This document shows, in pieces, positions 1-6,266 of a DNA stretch of 6,349 nucleotides. A model generated the notes under the pieces. That model was not told the DNA's origin. It did not search any database and saw only the letters and a list, made by a program, of their open reading frames with translations. Positions within the stretch are counted from its first letter, which is position 1. Each line of letters starts with the position of its first letter. The stretch covers positions 1 through 6,349 of the forward strand of contig SLLF01000330.1 in assembly GCA_007134175.1 (NCBI GenBank), in the 5' to 3' direction. Source of the stretch: Kiritimatiellia bacterium. Its GTDB lineage: Bacteria > Verrucomicrobiota > Kiritimatiellia > SLAD01. A program made the position numbers and the translations under genes.

Positions 1-1972
1 GGAGCCGACACAAGCCGCCCTGCGCGAACGGGGAGTGGACGATCATATATTGGCGTGGATTTATTCCGTCGATTTCCCTGTCCGCGTCACGACTCGTCCC
101 CGGACGTCAATTTTAGGCCTGACCTTTATGCGTAACCGGTTTCCAGACGATCCGGAGCAGGTAGACAAGGGCCTTTACGCTTCACCCCTGTTTGTCGGAC
201 CGGATCAGCCGGAAGGACCGCAGGCCGACGGCGGCTCGTTCCTGCGCTTCCGGGATCATCTGGGAGACCGTATGCCGTTGCCCGCCATGATGCTGGGATT
301 CGTCGGGGCGCGCGGCACGACGGTGGCCGACGTACTGCGCACGCTGCAGCGCGGCGTGGCCGCCGACGGCAGTGCGCCGCGCGGCACGGTCTACTGGCAT
401 CGGGTCGAGGATATCCGCTCCGAAATGCGGGCCTGGCAGTTCACACGCGCCCGCGAAGAATTGCGGGCGCTCCAGGTGGCGGGACAGGTTATCGATGGCA
501 TGCCGTCCCGCGCCAACGATATCATCGGACTACAAATTGGGCGGGCGGAAATCAATGCCGCAGCGGCCGGTCGCCATCTGCCCGGCAGTATGGCGGAACA
601 TTTGACCAGCCATGCAGGGGAATTTCACCTGGCGCATCAGGCCAAGTTGACCGATTGGATCCGCGCCGGAGCGACCGCTTCTGCCGGTACCGTGACCGAG
701 CCCTATTCCATCTGGACGAAATTTCCGCATGCGCGCTTCTTCCCCCATTACGCCCGCGGACACACCCTGCTGGAAAGTTTCTATCTTGCCCTCCGCAGTC
801 CCACTCAGATTCTGTTGGTTGGCGAACCGTTGGCGCGCCCGTGGGGGCGCCCCCAGCGCTTGACGGTGATTACGCTGGAAGAGGAGGGTGCCTTGCAGGG
901 GGAGGCGGCCTTTTTAATCGCACCGATGCCGCCGGGGCCGCTTGAATATCGCGTCTGGATTGACGGGCGCCCGCAGGCTGACCGCTCGCCAGCCACGCAG
1001 TTTGCCTTCGATACCCGTGGCTTGGCGGATGGTTACCATGTGATGCGCGTGGGGGCCTATCAGCGCGGGGCCGTGGTTCACAGCGGTTTCGGCGAGCTGG
1101 AGCTGGTGGTCGACAACCACGGGCGCTCCGTGGCGCTGACCGCACCGGAACCCGGGCAGGTAATCGATTGGCAGGCAACGGTGGAGCTGGCGGTCGAGAC
1201 CGGCGGCAACCCGGAAGAGATCACGCTGTGGCACAACGAACGGGCGCTGGCTACGGGTGAAGCTGAGACGGATCGTCTCACCGTGGCGGCGGCGGCCCTG
1301 GGGCCGGGGCCGGTCCAGCTCGAGGCACGCGCCCGCTATGAAGATGGCATGGTGGTGCGCAGTGCCCCGTTACGCCTTGAAATCGAACGTAGCAAGCCGC
1401 TGCCCGCCATCGCGGAGTTGGCCCGGCAGGACGAGGCCGGTGAGCGCGACGCCCTCACGGCGGGCGGCTTTGCGTGGCCCGGTGAAAAGAGCGTCGAAGA
1501 CGACAACAAGGGATTCAGGCTGGAACCGGGCGAGGGGGCCTATCAAGCCGGGTTATGGCCGGTGGTCTATGATGAGTGGCAGTCGCTATCGTTTACCTGC
1601 ACGGTGCCCGCTTCGGCACCGCGCACGACCCGCGATGAACGGATCGGAGTGGTTTTTGCCGCGGAGGGAAATGAGACCTTCGACTATTTCATGCTGCACG
1701 GCGGTCTGAGCGCTTGGCGTTTCGGTCGGCTCGATGCGGAGCGCAACCACACCGCCGTTGAGCGGGGATTTCCCTTCCTCCGCGCGCAAACGTATCGAGT
1801 TGATCTGGTTTTCGGTGATGGCAACGTGACGGCTTATGTGGACGGGGAGCGTTTGCTGTCGTGGTCGCGTTCAGCCGTACCGGCCGGACGCGTCGGTCTG
1901 CTCGCCGGTGGCCAACCGGTGGTCATTTCGGATGTACGCTTGGCGGGACGGCGGCGGGAAGCCCATCCATGA
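1..1972 (+). CDS. TIGR03790-like multidomain protein with C-terminal ConA/LamG-like domain (5'-partial)
   Basis: The reading frame is open from base 2, before the GTG at 35, so the true start lies left of the window. The residues before that GTG (EPTQAALRERG) run straight into family-like sequence, so GTG 35 is probably internal. Numbering residues from that GTG, about 1-271 resemble the later part of the TIGR03790 family: IYSVDFPVRV near 9-18, the GTVTEPYSIWTKFPHARFF block near 218-236, and the closing ILLVGEPLARPWG at 259-271. That family is uncharacterised and has been noted in genomes that carry exosortase. Residues about 272-450 look like beta-rich Ig-like modules (RVWIDGRP, ITLWHNERALATGEA). 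Residues about 475-637 resemble a concanavalin-A/LamG/DUF1080-type fold, ending in VTAYVDGERLLSW and GRVGLLAGG..VISDVRL. No C-terminal PEP-CTERM anchor is seen. It is probably exported, but the N-terminus that would show a signal peptide is missing. The stop overlaps the next gene's start as ATGA. The family call is from remembered motifs; molecular function is unknown. Confidence 0.8.
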   Translation, partial: EPTQAALRERGVDDHILAWIYSVDFPVRVTTRPRTSILGLTFMRNRFPDDPEQVDKGLYASPLFVGPDQPEGPQADGGSFLRFRDHLGDRMPLPAMMLGFVGARGTTVADVLRTLQRGVAADGSAPRGTVYWHRVEDIRSEMRAWQFTRAREELRALQVAGQVIDGMPSRANDIIGLQIGRAEINAAAAGRHLPGSMAEHLTSHAGEFHLAHQAKLTDWIRAGATASAGTVTEPYSIWTKFPHARFFPHYARGHTLLESFYLALRSPTQILLVGEPLARPWGRPQRLTVITLEEEGALQGEAAFLIAPMPPGPLEYRVWIDGRPQADRSPATQFAFDTRGLADGYHVMRVGAYQRGAVVHSGFGELELVVDNHGRSVALTAPEPGQVIDWQATVELAVETGGNPEEITLWHNERALATGEAETDRLTVAAAALGPGPVQLEARARYEDGMVVRSAPLRLEIERSKPLPAIAELARQDEAGERDALTAGGFAWPGEKSVEDDNKGFRLEPGEGAYQAGLWPVVYDEWQSLSFTCTVPASAPRTTRDERIGVVFAAEGNETFDYFMLHGGLSAWRFGRLDAERNHTAVERGFPFLRAQTYRVDLVFGDGNVTAYVDGERLLSWSRSAVPAGRVGLLAGGQPVVISDVRLAGRRREAHP

Positions 1973-2508
1973 GTCGGCCTTGCATTTTTTTTGATCGCGA
2001 CGGGATCGTTAACGAATCACCCGGCCCCGGTTATGTGGAACGGATCGAGGATTTCCACCTGATCCCTTCCTTTTTCGAAGCCTTGCGGGTGGCGCACCAG
2101 CACGGTTACGCGGCTGCGGTGGTTACCAATCAGCGTGGCGTAGGGCTGGGCCGCATGACCCCGGCCGCACTTGATGCTATACACGTTCTACTGCTGGCGG
2201 AGTGCCGCTCAAGAGGCACCCCGTTGCTGGCGATTTACGCTTGCACCGCTACGGATGATCGCGATCCCCGGCGCAAGCCGCATCCCGGGATGCTGTTGGA
2301 AGCGGCGCGGGACCATGACCTTGACCTCGCGCAATCCTGGATGGTCGGCGACAACACAACCGATGTTCAGGCCGGGCAGAGCGCTGGCTGCCGCACCATT
2401 CTGGTTGCACCGCATGCGGGGGAAACGGTGGCGGACCGTGTCGTTGCGGAGATGGCGCAGTTACCGGCCTTGCTGGAAAAGCTGCTGACTACCGCCGGGC
2501 GCGCATGA
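1969..2508 (+). CDS. HAD-IIIA family phosphatase (GmhB/HisB-N-like, lacking the zinc loop)
   Basis: This 179-residue protein belongs to the haloacid dehalogenase superfamily, subfamily IIIA, the group that holds D-glycero-D-manno-heptose 1,7-bisphosphate 7-phosphatase (GmhB) and histidinol-phosphatase. Motif I is FFDRDGIVNES, with nucleophile D9 and acid/base D11. Motif II is VVTNQRGVGLG, with T53. Motif III is RKPHPGML, with K103. Motif IV is MVGDNTTDVQAG, with D128 and D132. All catalytic positions are present, so it should be an active magnesium-dependent cytoplasmic phosphomonoesterase. The Cys-His-Cys-Cys zinc loop of typical GmhB is absent: between Y90 and K103 there is only C92. The substrate therefore cannot be assigned; a sugar phosphate is likely. 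ATG 1969 was chosen because it puts motif I at the usual N-terminal position and overlaps the upstream TGA as ATGA. An in-frame GTG at 1861 would add an Arg-rich stretch read from the upstream gene's sequence. The Shine-Dalgarno sequence is weak (GGGAAG near 1956), which fits translational coupling. Confidence 0.9.
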   Translation: MSRPCIFFDRDGIVNESPGPGYVERIEDFHLIPSFFEALRVAHQHGYAAAVVTNQRGVGLGRMTPAALDAIHVLLLAECRSRGTPLLAIYACTATDDRDPRRKPHPGMLLEAARDHDLDLAQSWMVGDNTTDVQAGQSAGCRTILVAPHAGETVADRVVAEMAQLPALLEKLLTTAGRA

Positions 2509-3163
2509 TGAAGTAGAGCAAGGTCAGCACCGAACTGACCAAGGCCGAGACATACGTCAGAAAAGCGGCGTTCAAAACGCGTCCGGCGTCCGCCTGCTCC
2601 CGCTCGCTAACGATTCCGGTCGCCACCATCAACCGCTTGGCGCGGGCACTGGCGTCCCATTCCACCGGCAAGGTAACGAGGGTAAACACAACCACGGCCG
2701 TAAACATGAGAATGGCTGCATTCATCAGCGCCGGCAGATTCATGAACCATCCTGCGAAAAAAACGAAATAGACCAGGTTGGTACTCAGTTGCGTGACCGG
2801 CACCAAGGCCGAGCGCAACTGCAATGGAGCGTATTGCTGGGCGTGCTGGATGGCATGGCCGGCTTCGTGGCACGCCACGCCGATCGCGGCGAGCGATGGG
2901 GATTGATAAACGTCAGGGGAGAGCCGCAGCGTTCGGGTGCGGGGATCGTAGTGATCACTCAAGAATCCCCGGCTAGGCTCGATACCCACGTCCTGCAAGT
3001 TGTTGCGGTCCAGCAAGCGCCGCGCCGCCTGAGCGCCGGTCAGGCGCGACGAGGCGGCATACTGGCTGTAGCGCTTGAACGTGTGCTTCGTCTTCCACGT
3101 CGCGTACAGGCCCAGCAACAAGCCGGGAATGGCGAACATAATATAAAGCGGATCCAGCATCAT
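2489..3163 (-). CDS. YugP-like membrane zinc metallopeptidase (Zn_peptidase_2 family)
   Basis: This 224-residue protein matches the YugP/Zn_peptidase_2 family of integral-membrane neutral zinc proteases, whose physiological substrates are not known. An N-terminal membrane helix spans about residues 6-21. A cytoplasmic or extracytoplasmic catalytic part follows, with FLSDHYDPRTRTLRLSPDVY at 67-86 and the zinc motif HEAGH at 99-103, continued by the family-typical AIQHAQ. The LPVEWDAS block at 165-172 holds E168, a candidate third zinc ligand. Further hydrophobic helices lie near 128-143, 147-165 and 200-219. Length and motif order agree with the family, so the protein looks intact. Two tandem ATGs begin the frame. 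The one at 3163 was taken because AAAGGAG sits nine bases upstream; the one at 3160 is also possible. It is the last gene of a leftward run after oligoendopeptidase F, and its 3' end overlaps the convergent phosphatase gene by 20 bases. Family confidence is high; substrate and role are unknown. Confidence 0.92.
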   Translation of the reverse strand: MMLDPLYIMFAIPGLLLGLYATWKTKHTFKRYSQYAASSRLTGAQAARRLLDRNNLQDVGIEPSRGFLSDHYDPRTRTLRLSPDVYQSPSLAAIGVACHEAGHAIQHAQQYAPLQLRSALVPVTQLSTNLVYFVFFAGWFMNLPALMNAAILMFTAVVVFTLVTLPVEWDASARAKRLMVATGIVSEREQADAGRVLNAAFLTYVSALVSSVLTLLYFIMRARR

Positions 3164-3172
3164 AGGTTATCT

Positions 3173-3179
3173 CTCCTTT
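3173..3179 (-). promoter_or_regulatory. Strong Shine-Dalgarno sequence of the yugP-like gene
   Basis: On the minus strand AAAGGAG lies nine bases before ATG 3163 and twelve before ATG 3160. It supports 3163 as the start. It is by far the best ribosome binding site in the window: the oligoendopeptidase and oxidoreductase genes show no clear one. Confidence 0.8.
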
Positions 3180-3180
3180 G

Positions 3181-3194
3181 GTGGGATGCCCCAC
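3181..3194 (-). promoter_or_regulatory. Inverted repeat just upstream of the yugP-like ribosome binding site
   Basis: GTGGG-GCAT-CCCAC is a perfect 5-bp stem with a 4-base loop. It ends one base before the start of the Shine-Dalgarno region and overlaps a TATAGT hexamer (minus strand, 3198-3193) that resembles a -10 box. No matching -35 box is seen at 15-19 bases. It could be an operator or an RNA hairpin that tunes translation, or it could be chance. Confidence 0.3.
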
Positions 3195-3245
3195 TATACA
3201 GCAAAAGGTAGACAGCGCCCACTTGGAATCGTTCACCGTAATCGA

Positions 3246-5054
3246 TCAATCAAGGTAGGCCTCCAGCTCCGTCACCAGTTGAGTGAACCGGTCGAGCGCG
3301 GTGCGCAGCGGTGCCGCCTGTTCCAGGTCAACCCCGGCCGCGCGCAGCTGCTCCAGCGGGAATTGGCTGCCGCCCGAGGCGAGGAACTGGAGGTAGCGGT
3401 CGCGCACCGCTGCCCCCCCCTCGCGGACCTGCTCAAAAAGGGCCAGCGCCGCCGCCAGACCGGTGGCGTACTGGTAAACGTAGAAGGCGGAGTAGAAGTG
3501 CGGAACCCGCAATCCCTCCAGTGCACTGTGGGGCTCCAAGGGCACGGCGGGACCGAAGTAGCGTCTCATTAGGCCGGCGTAGGCGTCGGTTAGTGAATCC
3601 ACCGTCAGTGGTACCTGCTGCTCGACCATGGCGTGGGTATCCCGCTCGAATTCCGCGAACATGGTTTGCCGGAACAACGTGGCCAGGATGTCGTCAATCT
3701 GTTTGTTGAGCAAATAGGCCTTGAACGCCGGATCGTTGGTTTGCTGCAGCAGATGGTGGGCCAGCCATTGTTCATTGAAGGTAGAGGCCACTTCGGCGAC
3801 GAAAATGGTATACTGATAATGGGGAAACGGCTGCTGCTGCGCGCTATACCAGGAATGCATCGAATGGCCGGCCTCGTGGGAGAGGGTAAAGAGGTCGCTC
3901 AGCACCTCCTCCTTGTAGTTCAGTAGGATATACGGATCGCCATCGTACGAACCGGCTGAAAAAGCGCCGGACCGTTTGCCCTTGTTCTCGTAGCGATCCA
4001 CCCAGCCGCCCAGCAAGCCTTCCCGCAACGTGCGGGTATAGTTGGTTCCCAGCGGTTGCAGGGCCGTGACTACGTGGTCGACGGCCTCTTCGTACGTGAA
4101 GCGGGTTTTGATCTCCGTTACCAGCGGGACACGGGTATCGTATAGCCGCAACGTGTCCAGCTTCAGTGCGCGGCGGCGCAGGTCGTAGTAGCGGTGCAGC
4201 ACCGGCAGATAATCGTGCACCGTCGTGATCAATTGCTCGTAGACCGCCAATGGAACATCGTCGGCGAATAGTGCGGCCGCGATCGCGGAGGGCTGGTTCC
4301 GTACGCGGGCTTCGTAGACGTCCCGCTGAACACTGCCGTTGTAAAGAGCGGCCAGCGTATGGCGGTGGTCGTGAAACTCGGTCAGATACTGTGTATAGGC
4401 CTTCTGTCGCACCTCGCGGTCAGGGTGTTGGATCAGGGCGGCGTAGGATCCGTGCGTCAGTGGCTGGGGACCGTCCGGCGTCTCCACGACGCCGAAGCTC
4501 ATGTCGACATCCGTCAATGCGTTAAAGCCTTGGCGGGCGGTGTAGGCGAATTCCGTTTGCATGGCCAGCACACGTTCTTCCGGCGGCGAAAGGACATGGG
4601 GTTTGAAGCGCAGCAGTTTTCGCAGGTAGACGCGGTACGGTTCCAACGGAGGATCGTCCAGCCAAGCGGTCATGATGGCGTCCGGGATCTGCTGGATCTC
4701 CGGCGTAATGAAGCTGGCCCGCGCGTGGTAGGCGCTAGTCGCGGCCATCAGGCGGGCCATGCGCCCCTGGGCCGTGCTGTCGCCGATATCCTCGCTCACG
4801 CGCAAATGGGCATAGTAGGCCAACCGTTCCTCCAGACGATTTTGCGCAAAGGTATAGTCCAATGCGGCCCGAAGCGCCGACACCCCGTTACCGAGCGTGC
4901 CGCGGAATTGTTCGACCTGCTCGGCCTGAAGGGTGAAATTGGTTAGGCCGCTCTCCCACGCTTGGTCGTCAGGGAACAGGCGCGTTAGATCCCAACAATG
5001 TGCGGGCGGTACGTCGCGGCGCTTAGGCGGACGGGTTGGTGTGCTTTTGTTCAT
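3246..5054 (-). CDS. pepF: Oligoendopeptidase F (M3B family zinc peptidase)
   Basis: This 602-residue cytoplasmic metallopeptidase should hydrolyse short to medium peptides, a late step in intracellular peptide turnover. The N-terminus carries the typical WDLTRLFPDDQAWE block (residues 21-34), followed by the helical PepF/M3 N-terminal region. The catalytic part has the M3 zinc motif HEAGH at 393-397 inside TLSHEAGHSMHSW. The third zinc ligand is probably E421 in FVAEVASTFNEQW, 28 residues after the first histidine, as in M3 peptidases. The His/Tyr-rich substrate-binding stretch VPHFYSAFYVYQYATG is at 517-532. Other family blocks are GAFSAGSYDGDPYILLNY (363-380) and the upstream YDTRVPLV. Length agrees with the family and the frame is intact, despite a run of eight G in codons 545-548. 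ATG 5054 is the only reasonable start, since an in-frame stop lies 24 bases upstream. No clear Shine-Dalgarno sequence precedes it. It lies 72 bases after the oxidoreductase gene and 82 before the yugP-like gene, all on one strand. Confidence 0.95.
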   Translation of the reverse strand: MNKSTPTRPPKRRDVPPAHCWDLTRLFPDDQAWESGLTNFTLQAEQVEQFRGTLGNGVSALRAALDYTFAQNRLEERLAYYAHLRVSEDIGDSTAQGRMARLMAATSAYHARASFITPEIQQIPDAIMTAWLDDPPLEPYRVYLRKLLRFKPHVLSPPEERVLAMQTEFAYTARQGFNALTDVDMSFGVVETPDGPQPLTHGSYAALIQHPDREVRQKAYTQYLTEFHDHRHTLAALYNGSVQRDVYEARVRNQPSAIAAALFADDVPLAVYEQLITTVHDYLPVLHRYYDLRRRALKLDTLRLYDTRVPLVTEIKTRFTYEEAVDHVVTALQPLGTNYTRTLREGLLGGWVDRYENKGKRSGAFSAGSYDGDPYILLNYKEEVLSDLFTLSHEAGHSMHSWYSAQQQPFPHYQYTIFVAEVASTFNEQWLAHHLLQQTNDPAFKAYLLNKQIDDILATLFRQTMFAEFERDTHAMVEQQVPLTVDSLTDAYAGLMRRYFGPAVPLEPHSALEGLRVPHFYSAFYVYQYATGLAAALALFEQVREGGAAVRDRYLQFLASGGSQFPLEQLRAAGVDLEQAAPLRTALDRFTQLVTELEAYLD

Positions 5055-5126
5055 AGCGGGGTCCAGGTTGCGTTGTTACTCGGGCAAACGTGGTCGCTGG
5101 GCAGCATGCAGTAGACAACCGTCATC

Positions 5127-6170
5127 TTAAGCATCTGCAGCGAACGGAATGGTTTGATCCCGCGCAGCGGATTCGCGAATCGCGTCCAGCAGTTTGCTCA
5201 CCTGCAGCGCGTGGGCGGGCGTTACCGCGAAGGGCTGTTCGCCCCGCAACGCCCGCGCAATTTCGGGATAGATGACATACGGATCGCCATAGCGGCGGCC
5301 CATCGAAATATGACTGTTGCCTTCAAGGTCTTCCGTGGTTACCCGGATTTCCGGCTTGTTACGGTACGCCGTCTCATCCAGTTTCTCCGGCCATTGTACC
5401 TGATGAATCTCAAGGGTTTTTTCCTTAACGAAGATCGTGCCGCGGTCCCCTTGGATTACCCAGTTGGGAAGTTTATCAATGGCGATGGTGTATTCGCAGG
5501 TGAGCAAGGCCCCGCTGCTGGTTTTCAGTACCGCATAAAACATATCCTCGACATCGCCGGGATTGATGACCTGGCGGAGCTGGCCGTATACGGAGCGTAC
5601 GGGCTCGTCTAGCAATTCCACGGCCTGGTCGACAATGTGGGGGCCCCAATTCAGGAGATACCCGCCTCCATAGCGGCGTTCGGTCTGCCAATCCTGGCGC
5701 AAGCCAAAGCTGAATTCGCGGCGGCGCACCAGGAACACCTTGCCGATCACCCCCTCAGCCAGCAGCTCCTTTAGCCGGCGCAGGTCGCAACCCCAGCGGG
5801 CCGGCAGCCAAGGCAACAGGGGCGTGCCGGTTTCCGCCGCCACCGTAACCATGCGCTCGGCCTCCGTAGCCTCCACCGCCCATGGCTTGGTCACCAGTAC
5901 CGGTACCCCGGCCTGCAGGACGTCGCAGGTCATGGCGCAATGCTGATCGCTGCGTGTCACGATTACCACCAAGTCGAGTGGCTCATTGCGCAACATCAGA
6001 TGGTAATCCCCGTAGACCGCGCAGCCAAAGCGCGCCTGCGCCTTGTTACGCGCCTCCGGGTCAATATCGCAAACGGCCGTAACACGGAAATCCTGTGTCA
6101 ATTGCTCAAGCGGATTGGCATGCAGGGTGCTGCCACTACGTCCGTATCCTAGTATCGCGGTCTTGATCAT
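5127..6170 (-). CDS. Gfo/Idh/MocA family oxidoreductase
   Basis: This 347-residue protein is a predicted NAD(P)-dependent dehydrogenase of the Gfo/Idh/MocA family, whose members usually oxidise or reduce sugars, polyols or their derivatives in the cytoplasm. The N-terminal Rossmann fold shows AILGYGRSGS at 5-14 (GxGxxG) and an acidic residue after strand 2 (AVCDIDPEA, D35/D37), which favours NAD(H). The DLVVIVTRSDQH strand is at 66-77. The usual EKP motif appears as VLVTKPWA (91-98): the lysine (K95) is kept but the glutamate is threonine. The C-terminal domain has GGGYLLNWGPHIVDQAVELL (168-187), with H178 and D181 in the expected catalytic positions and N174 where many members have aspartate. 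The later GRRYGDPYVIYPEIARALRGEQPFAVTP region is also family-typical. The length is normal. ATG 6170 is the only start available after an upstream in-frame stop at 6203-6201; its ribosome binding site is weak. The substrate cannot be named from sequence alone. Confidence 0.92.
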   Translation of the reverse strand: MIKTAILGYGRSGSTLHANPLEQLTQDFRVTAVCDIDPEARNKAQARFGCAVYGDYHLMLRNEPLDLVVIVTRSDQHCAMTCDVLQAGVPVLVTKPWAVEATEAERMVTVAAETGTPLLPWLPARWGCDLRRLKELLAEGVIGKVFLVRRREFSFGLRQDWQTERRYGGGYLLNWGPHIVDQAVELLDEPVRSVYGQLRQVINPGDVEDMFYAVLKTSSGALLTCEYTIAIDKLPNWVIQGDRGTIFVKEKTLEIHQVQWPEKLDETAYRNKPEIRVTTEDLEGNSHISMGRRYGDPYVIYPEIARALRGEQPFAVTPAHALQVSKLLDAIRESAARDQTIPFAADA

Positions 6171-6199
6171 GTGGATGATGTCTTTCGTTGTGTGGCCTG

Positions 6200-6229
6200 T
6201 TTATACTGTCGTTGATGATTCTCGTGCAA
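6200..6229 (-). promoter_or_regulatory. Candidate sigma70-type promoter for the oxidoreductase gene
   Basis: Minus strand TTGCAC (6229-6224) and TATAAA (6205-6200) are separated by 18 bases. The -10 hexamer matches five of six consensus bases, the -35 only three. The predicted transcript start near 6193 would give a leader of about 22 bases before ATG 6170. This is a by-eye match in a 96-base gap and could be chance. Confidence 0.35.
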
Positions 6230-6266
6230 GGGAAACTCGTTGACATCGGCCCGGCACGCGCGGACC

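Noticed and set aside
1861..1968. Longer N-terminus for the phosphatase from GTG 1861
   Set aside because: The added 36 residues are an Arg/Gly-rich out-of-frame reading of the upstream gene. ATG 1969 places HAD motif I at the usual position.
3186..3572. 128-residue plus-strand open frame across the pepF 3' end and the yugP-like leader
   Set aside because: It is antisense to the pepF C-terminus and lacks any domain-like pattern; it is most likely a shadow.
4359..4946. 195-residue plus-strand open frame antisense to oligoendopeptidase F
   Set aside because: It lies wholly inside a gene with unmistakable M3B motifs, shows no recognisable motif of its own, and is the kind of long shadow frame expected in GC-rich DNA.
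5055..5126. Terminator or promoter between the oxidoreductase and oligoendopeptidase genes
   Set aside because: Only a loose imperfect stem (GGTTG/CGACC) without a T-run and no convincing -10/-35 pair are present.
5170..5181. 12-bp palindrome GATTCGCGAATC as an operator
   Set aside because: It lies inside the C-terminal coding part of the oxidoreductase, far from any start, and no second copy was noticed.
3930..5290. Shared 14-mer ATACGGATCGCCAT at 3930-3943 and 5277-5290 as a possible repeat
   Set aside because: Both copies encode the peptide GDPY in two unrelated genes, and the similarity stops at the ends of that motif, so it is coincidental.
6171..6266. Terminator after the partial gene at the right edge
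   Set aside because: A weak GGTCC/GGGCC stem can be drawn, but it has a wobble pair, a 9-base loop and no following T-run.
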